Origin: Cupriavidus yeoncheonensis
Lineage (GTDB): Bacteria > Pseudomonadota > Gammaproteobacteria > Burkholderiales > Burkholderiaceae
Direction of reading: 5' to 3'
NCBI RefSeq assembly: GCF_905397275.1
Contig: NZ_CAJPUY010000039.1
Coordinates: 1-41,551, forward strand
Length of the DNA stretch: 41,551 bases
Positions 15,921-24,282 of the stretch are shown in pieces (the first letter of the stretch is position 1; the number at the start of each line of letters is the position of its first letter). A program made the position numbers and the translations under genes. The notes under the pieces are model-generated. The model was not told the DNA's origin. It was given only the letters and a program-made list of their open reading frames with translations, and did no database searches.

Positions 15921-16931
15921 TCAGATATCCAGCACGATCTTGCCAAAATGCCGCTGTCCCGCCTGGTAGCGAAACGCATCAGCGATCTCATGCAACGGAA
16001 AATGGCGGTCGATGACGGGCCGGATGCCCGTGGCATTCAGCGCCCGCACCATGTCGAGCTGATGGCGCCGGCTGCCGACAAGCAGGCCCGTGATCCGCAA
16101 CTGCTTGCGCAGGATCATCCTGACGTTGAACGGCGCATCCGCACCCGACAAGACGCCGATGATGGCCACGTGCCCGCCAGTCCGTACAGCAGCGACCGAC
16201 TGCTCCAGCGTCGCCGCACCACCGACTTCAATGACGTGATCCACGCCGGCGCCACCGGTCAGCGCGCGAACTGTCTCGCCCCACCTGGGGTCGTCACGGT
16301 AGTTGATCACATGGTCCGCCCCAAGACTACGCAGGCGCGCCAGCTTGTCGTCCGAGCCTGACGTCGCAATCACGGAAGCACCTGCCGCCTTGGCAAACTG
16401 GAGCGCGAAGATCGACACGCCACCCGTACCCAGAACCAGCACGGTCTCTCCGGGCTTCACGGCGCCATCAACGAACAGTGCCCGCCAGGCAGTCAGTCCC
16501 GCAGTCGTCAGCGTCGCCGCCTCAGCGTGGCTATAAGCATCCGGCGCGTGCGTGAAAGCCGTCACGGGCAACGTCACGATTTCCCGTGCAAAGCCGTCGA
16601 TGCCATCACCGGGAACGGTGGCAAAGTCGTACAGGGCAGGTTCACCATCCAGCCATGTAGGGAAGAACGTGCTGACCACGCGGTCGCCGACTGAAAATTC
16701 CTTCACTCCCGCGCCCACTTCCGTGACGATCCCCGCGCCATCCGACATCGGAATGCGCCGCACGGGTCCGACTCCACGGCTGACGACGCCGAAGTCGTGA
16801 TAGTTCAGCGAGCTGGCGTGAATACGCACCATGACCTCACCAGGTCCAGGCGGTTGCGCTGCGACCGATTCCAGGACCAGATGGTCGAGCCCTCCAGGTG
16901 GCTCGAGGTAAATCGCTTTCATGACGGTCAA
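15921..16931 (-). CDS. MDR-family NAD(P)-dependent alcohol dehydrogenase/quinone oxidoreductase
   Basis: A medium-chain dehydrogenase of about 336 residues. The GroES-like N-terminal half has SSLNYHDFGVV and SDGAGIVTEVG. The Rossmann half has LVLGTGGVSIFALQFAKAAG and the ATSGSDDKLARLRSLGADHVINY stretch typical of NAD(P) binding. The four-Cys structural zinc lobe is absent, which points to the quinone-oxidoreductase-like branch. The start is uncertain: a strong GGAGG site lies 8 bases before an in-frame TTG at 16931, which I prefer; the ATG at 16922 is 17 bases from it, and an ATG at 16952 lies upstream of it. It converges on the DadA-like gene. Confidence 0.88.
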   Translation of the reverse strand: MTVMKAIYLEPPGGLDHLVLESVAAQPPGPGEVMVRIHASSLNYHDFGVVSRGVGPVRRIPMSDGAGIVTEVGAGVKEFSVGDRVVSTFFPTWLDGEPALYDFATVPGDGIDGFAREIVTLPVTAFTHAPDAYSHAEAATLTTAGLTAWRALFVDGAVKPGETVLVLGTGGVSIFALQFAKAAGASVIATSGSDDKLARLRSLGADHVINYRDDPRWGETVRALTGGAGVDHVIEVGGAATLEQSVAAVRTGGHVAIIGVLSGADAPFNVRMILRKQLRITGLLVGSRRHQLDMVRALNATGIRPVIDRHFPLHEIADAFRYQAGQRHFGKIVLDI

Positions 16932-17297
16932 CGGTGTTTCCTCCAAAGGCATTCACAACAGAACCAGCTTCCTCCCAACTGCTCAAGGGAGCATAGTAAC
17001 GCGCGCATGACGGCAAGTTCAGAAGGATGGCTCATTACCGGAAACGCGCCGCTGCTTCCGATGGAAGCGATGCGGTCTGGCTGGTCACAGGTACTCCGGG
17101 TCTCTTCATGACCTTCCGGAGTCATCCCCCGGGGGCACGCGCAAGACAGTATCGGCCAGGATGCGGCTGGCCATTTGACATTTCGGGACCGTCGCTTGAT
17201 GTGTCGGGACACCCCGGGGAAACCCCGCATCAACGGTTCGGCAAATAGAAAGGTGACCTGCGGCCACCGACGTCGCGGATCCCATTTCCCAAAAAGG
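16932..17297. other. Gap upstream of the MDR dehydrogenase without a supported gene
   Basis: No convincing coding region is seen. The part around 17170-17230 (TTTGACATTTCGGGACC, then TGTGTCGGGACACC) resembles spacer or terminal sequence of insertion elements and may be a remnant, but no transposase piece accompanies it. The minus-strand promoter of the dehydrogenase should lie near 16950-17030. Confidence 0.4.
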
Positions 17298-17324
17298 GCC
17301 CGTACAGCAAATCGCTGTACGGGC
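17298..17324 (-). terminator. Intrinsic terminator downstream of the porin gene
   Basis: GCCCGTACAGC and GCTGTACGGGC form a perfect 11-bp stem with a 5-base loop. On the minus strand the stem is followed by CCTTTTTGGG. It is 120 bp past the porin stop and points the right way to end that transcript. Confidence 0.8.
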
Positions 17325-17443
17325 GCGTTGAACAGTCTGCGCGTCAAGGACAGACAGACCATTCTTCGCCGAAGGACGCCCCCGAGACGAACGACACCTC
17401 AGGAGAGTCCGTGGAGAGAGAAGTTATGCGCTGACCATAGACT

Positions 17444-18625
17444 TCAGAACCTGTGCCGGATGCCTAGCGCTGCGCCAAGCTGATTGGAGTTTCCTTGCGA
17501 AAAGAAGTATCCGTTGGCGAAGCTGGTGGCCGACGTATCAAAGTTCAGTCCGGCGTTCTTCGCGTAAGCCATCGTCAGGTACACATCCGTGCGTCTGGAA
17601 AGGTTGTAGTCGGCGATCACGCTCAATTGCCAGGGGTTGGGCTGGTTGTTGTTGGGTTGCGCCGCGCTGGTACGCAGGTTCTTCACGTCGTCGTAGTAGT
17701 AGGCCAGCGTCAGTCCCAACGCGGAAGTCGCCTGATAGTTGAGGCCAAGCCAGTAGTAGTCGTCGCGCAGCAGCGTATTGCCCGCGCCATCCTTGGTCTG
17801 GCCCCAGCGATAGCCGGCCATGAGCTTTGCCGGCCCGAACGCATAGCTCGCGGCCGCGCCAGCCTTCCTGGCCGTTCCCGAACTGCCGGTTGTCACCGTC
17901 GGATTCCACTGGTCATAGGCCACGGCAATTCCGAACGGGCCGCCGGCATAGGCCACACCTGCACCATATCCGGCGTTGTCGCGGAAATGGCCTGGCACCT
18001 CGCCTGCGCCACCGCCCGCCAGCGCGGTCGTGCCGATCGCACCGACACCCGTTCCAAACGACCAGTGCGCCTCGGCGGTGACGCCACCGAACACACCCGT
18101 GTACTTGGCCGTATTGTCCGAACGGAAGTTGGTACCCAGTTGCGCCACCACCGGCTCATACAGGGTCGCGTAGCCTGTCGGAGAAAAGTTCGCGAACAAA
18201 TCGAACATCGTCGTGTACTGACGACCAAAGGTCAGCTTGCCGACCGTACTACTTTGAAGACCGACGTACGCTTGGCGACCGAACAGCCGGCCACTTTGAC
18301 CCGATTTGCCGTCGTCGAGCGTGAATCCGCTTTCCAGGACGAAAAGCGCCTGCATGCCAGCGCCCAGGTCCTCTACGCCACGCAGCCCCCACCGCGAACC
18401 CGACAGCCCACCGCCGCCCGACAGCGCAAAGCGATTGCCACCTTTCTGCTGGGTGATGGCACCCGTGGCGGGATTGATGGTCGGCGCACCAACGGCCATG
18501 TGGTTCACGTATTCGACCGGTACATCAACCACGCCGTATAGCGTCACGCTCGACGCTGCCTGTCCCCATGCCGCTCCGAAACACAAGGACATCGCCGCTG
18601 CAAGCGCGATCTTGGACTTCTTCAT
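17444..18625 (-). CDS. Gram-negative trimeric porin (betaproteobacterial OmpC/Omp32 type)
   Basis: A 393-residue outer-membrane beta-barrel. It starts MKKSKIALAAAMSLCFGAAWGQA, a clear signal peptide, and the mature part begins SSVTLYGVVDVPVEYVN, the usual first strand. Further features are GLSGSRWGLRGVEDLGAGMQA, the LFGRQAYVGL strand and a C-terminal Phe in LGIRHRF, the BAM recognition end. The ATG at 18625 begins the signal peptide and is preceded by GGGAGACAGG; a longer frame to 18760 would run through the promoter. It is separated from the transporter upstream by a terminator and has its own promoter, which carries the same element as the BKACE operon. It may admit the organic acid handled by that operon. 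Confidence 0.95.
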   Translation of the reverse strand: MKKSKIALAAAMSLCFGAAWGQAASSVTLYGVVDVPVEYVNHMAVGAPTINPATGAITQQKGGNRFALSGGGGLSGSRWGLRGVEDLGAGMQALFVLESGFTLDDGKSGQSGRLFGRQAYVGLQSSTVGKLTFGRQYTTMFDLFANFSPTGYATLYEPVVAQLGTNFRSDNTAKYTGVFGGVTAEAHWSFGTGVGAIGTTALAGGGAGEVPGHFRDNAGYGAGVAYAGGPFGIAVAYDQWNPTVTTGSSGTARKAGAAASYAFGPAKLMAGYRWGQTKDGAGNTLLRDDYYWLGLNYQATSALGLTLAYYYDDVKNLRTSAAQPNNNQPNPWQLSVIADYNLSRRTDVYLTMAYAKNAGLNFDTSATSFANGYFFSQGNSNQLGAALGIRHRF

Positions 18626-18672
18626 CCTGTCTCCCTTTTTCTGTGGATGTGCGCAACCCGCGCACGCCGGCC

Positions 18673-18734
18673 ATTCTGGGGAGGCAGGCTTTGCCTTGTT
18701 TATCCGCTCGTCACATATGACGCGCCACACGTCA
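18673..18734 (-). promoter_or_regulatory. AraC-type promoter element of the porin gene
   Basis: On the plus strand CGTCA occurs at 18709-18713 and 18730-18734, start to start 21 bp apart. On the minus strand these TGACG half-sites are followed by a -35-like TAAACA (complement of 18697-18702), an 18-bp spacer and a -10-like CAGAAT (complement of 18673-18678). Spacing and boxes repeat in the BKACE promoter. Tandem half-sites two turns apart next to a weak -35 box fit an AraC/XylS activator. The ATG is about 47 bp from the -10 box. Confidence 0.7.
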
Positions 18735-18785
18735 TACGTGGTAGATACCCGGAGCGCCACAATGGTCTCGCGGCCAATGCAAAAA

Positions 18786-18812
18786 GCCCGCGCGGCTCTG
18801 AACCGGGCGGGC
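18786..18812 (-). terminator. Intrinsic terminator after the ACS transporter
   Basis: GCCCGCGCGG and CCGGGCGGGC pair with one mismatch around a short loop. On the minus strand GGGC is followed by TTTTTGCATT. It is 27 bp past the transporter stop, so the BKACE operon should end here. Confidence 0.75.
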
Positions 18813-18839
18813 CTGGACGTACCGTTGGCAATGGCAATA

Positions 18840-20183
18840 TCAGGAGGCGCCTTGCTGCCCCCGTCGAACGCTCAGCAGACTGGCAGGAATTGCAGACAAG
18901 ATGGCAGTGGCGCCGGCAACCAGCAGCAGCGCGAGCACGTCGAACGCCAGGTAGAGGTCTCCCGTGCGAGTGCGGATCGCACCCACCGCCAATGGACTGA
19001 GCAGTGCCGCGATGCCGCCGAGACTGCTGATCAGGGCGATGCCCGCCGGCGCCTGGCCGCTGGAAAGATAGGCCGGGGGGATGGTCCAGAAGACTGGTAG
19101 CGCAGCCAGGCAAGCTGCGGCCCCGACTGTCATGCACAGTACGGACCACAGCATCTCGCCCCGCATGAAGCCCATCAGGACGAAACTGCCTGCGGCAACC
19201 AGCATGATGCCCGCAACGTGCCAGCGCCGCTCGAGGCGGAAATCCGAACTGCGCGCCAGCGCAAACATGCCGACCAGGCCGATGACATAAGGCAAGCTGG
19301 AGATCCAGCCAATGCGCGTCACCTGCTGTTCGCCAAAGCCCTGAATCAAGGTCGGCATCCAGTACGCAATGGTGTTGGTGCATGCGTAGATGGAAAGATA
19401 CGTGAGGCCGATCGCGTAGATGCGCGGGTCCCTGAGCAAATGCCTCATGCCCGTCGCCTTGCGCTCCTGCCCCGCATCGGCAAGGTCGCGCGCCAGCAAG
19501 GCTTTCTCGTGCGGACCCAGCCAGCGCGCCTGCTCCGGACCATCGTCCAGCACGCGCCACGCAAGCAGGCCGAGGAGCACGGCGGGGATCCCCTCCACCA
19601 CGAAGAGCGCCTGCCAGTCACGCAGCCCCAGCCAGCCATCGAGGTGAAGCATCAGCGCGGCTGCGAGCGGACCACTGATCATGCCGGCCAGCGTGCCGGA
19701 CATGAGAAAGACCGATGTGATGCGGCCGCGCCGCTGTGCCGGGAACCAGTAAGTCAGGTAGAGAATCACGCCAGGGAAAAAGCCGGCTTCCGCCACGCCA
19801 AGAAAGAAACGCGCCGCGTAGAAAGCCCCGGGTGACTGAACCTGGCTCGTGGCAATCGTCGCCATGCCCCACAACAGCATGATGCGGGTGATCGTCGCGC
19901 GGGCGCCAATTCTCTGCATGTACAGGTTGCTTGGCACCTCGAAGAGAATGTAACCGGCAAAAAATGCTGCAGCACCAATGCCATAGGCCGCGTCGGACAA
20001 ACCGAGGTCGCCCGCCATGCTCAATTTCGCAAACGAGATGTTGATGCGGTCGATGGTGTTCAGCACGTAGGCCAGGAACAGGAACGGCAATAGCCGCCAC
20101 ATGATCTTGCGATACATGCTGCTGGCGATCTCGGCATCCCTGGCATGGGACGCCGCACATGATGGATTGGCCAGGGATTGCAC
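18840..20183 (-). CDS. Major facilitator of the ACS (anion:cation symporter) family
   Basis: A 447-residue membrane protein with about twelve hydrophobic segments. The first helix has LNTIDRINISFAKLSM and the next AAFFAGYILFEVPSNLYMQRIGAR, hallmark segments of the ACS group (GarP, tartrate, phthalate and hydroxyphenylacetate importers). GVAEAGFFPGVILYLTYWFP follows near TM4-5. These carriers import carboxylates with protons. It is the last gene of the BKACE operon, 45 bp after the CMD gene, and the likely importer of that pathway's substrate. The start at 20183 gives a normal cytoplasmic N-terminus. Confidence 0.94.
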   Translation of the reverse strand: MQSLANPSCAASHARDAEIASSMYRKIMWRLLPFLFLAYVLNTIDRINISFAKLSMAGDLGLSDAAYGIGAAAFFAGYILFEVPSNLYMQRIGARATITRIMLLWGMATIATSQVQSPGAFYAARFFLGVAEAGFFPGVILYLTYWFPAQRRGRITSVFLMSGTLAGMISGPLAAALMLHLDGWLGLRDWQALFVVEGIPAVLLGLLAWRVLDDGPEQARWLGPHEKALLARDLADAGQERKATGMRHLLRDPRIYAIGLTYLSIYACTNTIAYWMPTLIQGFGEQQVTRIGWISSLPYVIGLVGMFALARSSDFRLERRWHVAGIMLVAAGSFVLMGFMRGEMLWSVLCMTVGAAACLAALPVFWTIPPAYLSSGQAPAGIALISSLGGIAALLSPLAVGAIRTRTGDLYLAFDVLALLLVAGATAILSAIPASLLSVRRGQQGAS

Positions 20184-20228
20184 TGCGGCCTCCGGTAGAT
20201 GACGGGTGATACGAATGCGCGCGGCGGC

Positions 20229-20975
20229 TCAGCGCGTGACGTGCGGTAACTGGCAGGCTTCTTCCAGCAACGGGACGGCCAGCTCGCACGCCTCGATACC
20301 CTGCAGGCTGACAAGCTTGAGCACGGCAAGGATCTGCTCGCGGCTTGCGCCAAGCTTCAGCGCGGCCTCGATATGGCGCTGCGTGCCGTGTCCGTACATG
20401 TGGGTAATGGCAGCATCCCCGGCAATGCACAGGAACTCGATCCACAGCGGCGGCAGGATGTTGTCCTTCCAGAGGCCAAAGCCCATGGCGAGGAATTTCT
20501 CGAGGTACTGCGGATCCCAGCGGTACAACGTTTCCCATAGCGGGTTGAACATGCCGTTCGCCCGGACGGCATCGCACACCGGCGTTGCACCGGGCTGTAC
20601 CGGCTCATCGGGAATGCCCGCGCGCGCCAGTTCCTCCGCAAGCGCCGGCACGCCCACCGCGCAGGCATGAATGCCTACCACGCTGGCCAGCTTGAAGACC
20701 TCGAGAACCTCGGCTCGGGTGGCGCCCAGCCGGAGGGCCTCCCGCACATGGCGGGCGACACCCGGCTTGTACAGATGCGTGGCGGTGACGTCGATATTGA
20801 GCCGGATCAGCGCAACCAGCTTCGGATCGAGCACGCCTTCGGCCCCGGCATCGCGCGCCAGCTCGACCCAGGTGGCGATCCACTTCGGATCCCACGCGGT
20901 GAGCGGATCCAGTTCGCGGCCGAGCACACCGGTATCGAGTAGTTCCCCGTAGTGCGCAAAGAGATTCTGCTGCAT
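20229..20975 (-). CDS. Carboxymuconolactone decarboxylase/AhpD-like protein with two CMD domains
   Basis: A 248-residue protein with two similar CMD-type halves. Each half has a helix starting VREALRLGATRAEVLEV or IEAALKLGASREQILAV, followed by GIHACAVGVPAL or GIEACELAVPLL. The first half also has an LIRLNIDVTATHLYKPG segment and the second LCIAGDAAITHMYGHG, where a His sits. The family includes 4-carboxymuconolactone decarboxylases and AhpD peroxidases, but the CxxC of AhpD is absent, so peroxidase action is unlikely. It lies in the BKACE operon, 23 bp after the SDR. It probably acts as a decarboxylase or hydrolase on a pathway intermediate; the step is unknown. Confidence 0.85.
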   Translation of the reverse strand: MQQNLFAHYGELLDTGVLGRELDPLTAWDPKWIATWVELARDAGAEGVLDPKLVALIRLNIDVTATHLYKPGVARHVREALRLGATRAEVLEVFKLASVVGIHACAVGVPALAEELARAGIPDEPVQPGATPVCDAVRANGMFNPLWETLYRWDPQYLEKFLAMGFGLWKDNILPPLWIEFLCIAGDAAITHMYGHGTQRHIEAALKLGASREQILAVLKLVSLQGIEACELAVPLLEEACQLPHVTR

Positions 20976-20998
20976 CGTTCATTGACTCCTTGGTCTCA

Positions 20999-21820
20999 TC
21001 AGATCACCGCCTCGCCGTTGGGACTGATGATCTGGCCGACCAGATAGTGATCGCCGGCCAGATACGTCACCAGCGATGCATATTCGTCGATCGTGCCAAG
21101 CCTGCCCAGCGGGCAGCCCTGCCACAGGCGATTGCGCGCTTCTTCGCCAATCCGCCCCAGATAGGTTTCGAAGGCCGGCGTTGCCACGCCGCCTGGCGCC
21201 ACGCAGTTGACGAAGATGTTGGCGCCTGCCACTTCATGGGCAACGGATCGCGTGAAGGCCACTACCGCGCCCTTGGTGGCGGAATAGTGCGGACTGTGGG
21301 CACTTAGCGCGGAGATGCCCGCGATCGATGCGATATTGATGATCCGGCCTTCGCGCTGCGGCTCCATCAGCTTCAGCGCCTCGCGCGTGCAATAGAACGT
21401 CCCGTGTACATTGACACCCCAACAGCGATGCCACTCCTCATCGGAGATCGTGCGGGTAAAGCCCAGCGAGTCGCGCGGTACGGGCAGGTTGTTGTAGTCG
21501 TACAGCCGGTTCCGGCGCGCATGGTCTTCCGGCCGGTTCGGGGTGAGCGCCGCATTGTTGACGAGGATATGGATGGTGCCGAACGTGGCACGCGCTTCCT
21601 CGAACATCGCGGCGACCTCGTGGCTGGAGGACACATCGCAAGCCACCGACAGACAGCGCCTGCCTTCCGCAAGCACCGCCTCACGCGCGGCGGCAAGTGA
21701 GGCGACGTCGATGTCGCAGATCACCAGGTCGGCACCTTCGCGCGCCAGCGCGACGGCAATGCCCTGCCCCAGCCCGGGACCAACGCCCGTGACCAGTGCA
21801 ACCTTGTTGGCCAGTTTCAT
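20999..21820 (-). CDS. Short-chain dehydrogenase/reductase (paralogue of 29490-30314)
   Basis: A 273-residue SDR. The Rossmann motif is TGVGPGLG (residues 11-18), followed by a CDID segment near 36, NNAA near 88 and the catalytic HYSATKGA (Tyr-x3-Lys) near 178. An insert around NRPEDHARRNRLYDY is unusual for SDRs and is shared with the paralogue in the TauD operon. The C-terminus ends SPNGEAVI. It oxidises or reduces a hydroxyl or keto group with NAD(P). In the BKACE operon it could turn a beta-hydroxy acid into the beta-keto acid that BKACE cleaves; this is inferred. It starts 87 bp after the BKACE stop. Confidence 0.93.
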   Translation of the reverse strand: MKLANKVALVTGVGPGLGQGIAVALAREGADLVICDIDVASLAAAREAVLAEGRRCLSVACDVSSSHEVAAMFEEARATFGTIHILVNNAALTPNRPEDHARRNRLYDYNNLPVPRDSLGFTRTISDEEWHRCWGVNVHGTFYCTREALKLMEPQREGRIINIASIAGISALSAHSPHYSATKGAVVAFTRSVAHEVAGANIFVNCVAPGGVATPAFETYLGRIGEEARNRLWQGCPLGRLGTIDEYASLVTYLAGDHYLVGQIISPNGEAVI

Positions 21821-21907
21821 GATTCCTTCACGACCGTTCGGCCGCGCCCTTCAGTGCAGACGGCACACCTTCCCGGCGTGCCGTTGCCGACCGCCGCGGC
21901 CGGATGG

Positions 21908-22963
21908 TTACTTCAGGCCCGGCACGGTGAAACCGCGCTGGCCCGGCTTGCGGTTTGGCGCCATGCCGAGTTCGCGGATGGTCTCGTCGGCGCTGTCGTA
22001 CCATTCGCCGATCCTGTAGATGCGGCGGGCATCCTTGCCACTGGCCACGTCGCGGCCCAGCTCGCGCGCCAGGCGCACGGTCTGCTCGATCTGCTGGACC
22101 GAGGTCATGCGCTCGCCTTTCCGGCCCCAAAGGGTGTCCTCGATGCCAACGCGCACATGGAAGCCCAGCGCGATTGCCATCGCATTCATCGGCAGCACGG
22201 CACGCATGGCGCTTTCAATGGTCAGCACGGCGCCGTCCGGCGTACGGCGGGCAAACTCGATCATGTCGGCCGGATGCAGACCCGCGGCGCCGCCACCGAT
22301 CGCGACATAGTTGAGGATCAGCGGACCGCGATACTGGCCCTTGCGGATCAGGCGCTCGACCGTCTCGAGCTGCGCAACGTGGCCGAGCATGAAGTGCGGC
22401 TGGATGCCGGCCTTCGTCAGCCTCTCCAGGTGCTCGATGAAGAACGACGGCTTGGCGTCGACCACCATCTCGCTGTAGGCCTTGAAGTACTCGGGGTTCT
22501 CGAGGATCGTGCCCTTGACGTCATCTTCGGTCAGCAGCTCGCAGATGTTCATCTGGCTGGTGTTGATGGCGATGGTCACCTGGTCAGGCTTGGGATTCAG
22601 CTCCGCCAGCATGTGACGGGTGTCGTAATCCAGCCATTCGGCCGCCTTGCCCTCGCCTTCCGGTGCAAACGAGATGGAGCCGCCGACCTGCAACACCATG
22701 TCCGGCACGGCGTCGCGCAGGCGGGCCAGCATCTCGTTGAACATGGACAGGCGCTTGGAACCCTTGCCGTCGGACTCCCGCACATGTACATGGAGTACCG
22801 TGGCGCCGGCGTTGTAGCAGTCCACCGCCTTCTGGATCTGGGCATCCATGCTGACCGGAATATCATCCGAGTCCGAAGGAAGCCACTGCGGGCCATAGGG
22901 GGCCACCTGGATCACCAGCTTTTCCTGGTTCTCGGGAAGCAGGCTGTCGTCGAGAAAATGCAT
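21908..22963 (-). CDS. Beta-keto acid cleavage enzyme (BKACE, DUF849)
   Basis: A 351-residue TIM-barrel protein. BKACEs use zinc and acetyl-CoA to cleave a beta-keto acid into acetoacetate and an acyl-CoA, as 3-keto-5-aminohexanoate cleavage enzyme does in lysine fermentation. The N-terminal APYGP motif and the zinc-binding LHVHVRESDGKG (His58, His60) are clear, with NYVAIGGGAAGLHPADM later and an ETRV-like GVEDTLWGRKGE end near 300. The keto acid differs between subfamilies and cannot be read here. It is the first gene of the minus-strand operon, divergent from the AraC regulator, with an AraC-type element in front. A strong AGGAGAC site precedes the ATG. Confidence 0.93.
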   Translation of the reverse strand: MHFLDDSLLPENQEKLVIQVAPYGPQWLPSDSDDIPVSMDAQIQKAVDCYNAGATVLHVHVRESDGKGSKRLSMFNEMLARLRDAVPDMVLQVGGSISFAPEGEGKAAEWLDYDTRHMLAELNPKPDQVTIAINTSQMNICELLTEDDVKGTILENPEYFKAYSEMVVDAKPSFFIEHLERLTKAGIQPHFMLGHVAQLETVERLIRKGQYRGPLILNYVAIGGGAAGLHPADMIEFARRTPDGAVLTIESAMRAVLPMNAMAIALGFHVRVGIEDTLWGRKGERMTSVQQIEQTVRLARELGRDVASGKDARRIYRIGEWYDSADETIRELGMAPNRKPGQRGFTVPGLK

Positions 22964-23014
22964 CGTTGTCTCCTGGATGTGCAGGTCCGCTGCCGTGCGG
23001 AACCCGATGCCTTC

Positions 23015-23076
23015 ATTCTGGACAGCATCCCCCCGCTTTGTTTATCCTCACGTCACACATCACGCGCCCCTCGTCA
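23015..23076 (-). promoter_or_regulatory. AraC-type promoter element of the BKACE operon
   Basis: CGTCA occurs at 23051-23055 and 23072-23076, 21 bp apart. Reading toward BKACE, 18 bp separate a -35-like TAAACA (complement of 23039-23044) from a -10-like CAGAAT (complement of 23015-23020). The half-site nearer the promoter ends 6 bp before the -35 box, and the distance from it to the -10 box is 30 bp, exactly as in the porin promoter. The outer half-site is 8 bp before the start codon of the AraC gene, so the same site could also repress that gene. Confidence 0.7.
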
Positions 23077-23083
23077 TTTGTCA

Positions 23084-24133
23084 GTGGAAACCCTGAGCCT
23101 GAAGCCCCCGGCACGTTCCGTTCCGATCGGAACCCTTGCACGCGTCATCGAAGCATTGGAGGCCCTGGGCACCGACCCATGGCCGATTCTGGCAAGGCAT
23201 GGCGTGTCGCCGGCCGCCATGCACGAACCGATGGCGCCGGTCGCCCTGTCGGTATGCGCAGCGATCCTCGCTGACGCAGCGGAAGCGTCCGCCTGCCCGC
23301 ATCTCGGCGTTTTAGTGGGCGCCCGCGCGAATATGGAGAACGCGGGCCCGCTACGCTTGCTGGTCCTGTCCTCCGGCACGGTGCGCGATGCCGTGGAGGG
23401 CATTCTTCGCTATGGCCGGATCTGGTACCGGGGCATCGATACCGCGCTGTCCATCCGCGAAGGGTTCGCGTCGTTCTCGGTAGAGATCGACGGCAGCTTC
23501 ACCGGCCGCGAGGAACTCGCCAGCGCTTACATCGCGGCGAACGTACAGTTGTTCCGCATGTTGCTGGGCAAGGCATGGTCGCCCACTGCGGTCCATCTTT
23601 CCCGCCCGTCACCGGTGCGTGCCGGGCCCTACACGGCACATTTCGGCACGCATGCCTTGTTCGGGCAACCCCGCGACGAATTCCTGTTTCCAGCCGAGAC
23701 GCTCGAGCAGCGTCGCGGTATCACGGACAAGGGGCTGGAGTCGTCCGTGGTCCGGTATCTGAGCGAACTCGAGTCCCATGTGATGCCAGATTTCCTCGGA
23801 CAGGTCCGACAGGCCATCCGTGACCTGATGCTGCTTGGCGAATGCACGGCAACGCGGCTCGCCTCGCTGTTTGCCGTGCACCGCTTTACGCTGCATCGTC
23901 ACCTGCAGGACTACGACACCTCTTTCGCGCAACTACTGGACGAAGAACGCGAGGCCCTGGCCGGACGGCTCCTGAGCGGTACGGATATGCCGCTTGGGGA
24001 TATTGCCGGCGTGCTCGGATTCAAGACGCAGGCCGGATTCAACAAGGCGTTCCTGCGCTGGCGCGGGGTCTCGCCCGGCACCCTGCGCGCCGGACAACGG
24101 CGGCGCCCGCGCCTGACGGTGCGTCGCGGTTGA
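23084..24133 (+). CDS. AraC-family regulator with arabinose-binding-like N-terminal domain
   Basis: A protein of about 349 residues. Residues 15-195 match the N-terminal domain of the OruR/ArgR-like AraC subgroup (Arabinose_bd type), with a VIEALEALGTDPWPILARHGV start. The C-terminal domain, about 240-345, holds two helix-turn-helix units: ECTATRLASLFAVHRFTLHRHL and MPLGDIAGVLGFKTQAGFNKAF, then WRGVSPGTLR. The start is uncertain: no ATG fits, and I use the GTG at 23084; a TTG at 23078 is also in frame. The gene lies opposite BKACE, with a tandem CGTCA site between, and the same element stands at the porin promoter. It is the likely activator of both, with a catabolic intermediate as ligand. 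Confidence 0.88.
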   Translation: METLSLKPPARSVPIGTLARVIEALEALGTDPWPILARHGVSPAAMHEPMAPVALSVCAAILADAAEASACPHLGVLVGARANMENAGPLRLLVLSSGTVRDAVEGILRYGRIWYRGIDTALSIREGFASFSVEIDGSFTGREELASAYIAANVQLFRMLLGKAWSPTAVHLSRPSPVRAGPYTAHFGTHALFGQPRDEFLFPAETLEQRRGITDKGLESSVVRYLSELESHVMPDFLGQVRQAIRDLMLLGECTATRLASLFAVHRFTLHRHLQDYDTSFAQLLDEEREALAGRLLSGTDMPLGDIAGVLGFKTQAGFNKAFLRWRGVSPGTLRAGQRRRPRLTVRRG

Positions 24134-24282
24134 CTGGCCCCGGGACCGACATAAGCGTCCGGTAATGCTTTCGCCGTTTTATTTCATTAGTCTGCGGCCT
24201 AGCCACGAGGCAGAATTTTCCTCCGCACACGCCTGACATAGCCCCTTATTCATAAGATCCGCGTGTGCCCAGAGGAGACGAT

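Noticed and set aside
17165..17235. Sequence resembling IS21-type spacer or end (TTTGACATTTCGGGACC and TGTGTCGGGACACC)
   Set aside because: No transposase fragment, paired ends or target duplication could be found, so I list it only as a possible remnant.
16928..17362. Minus-strand frame of 144 codons upstream of the MDR dehydrogenase
   Set aside because: It crosses the porin terminator hairpin and the possible insertion remnant, and its residue mix (many Arg, Cys, Trp and Ser) does not look like a gene.
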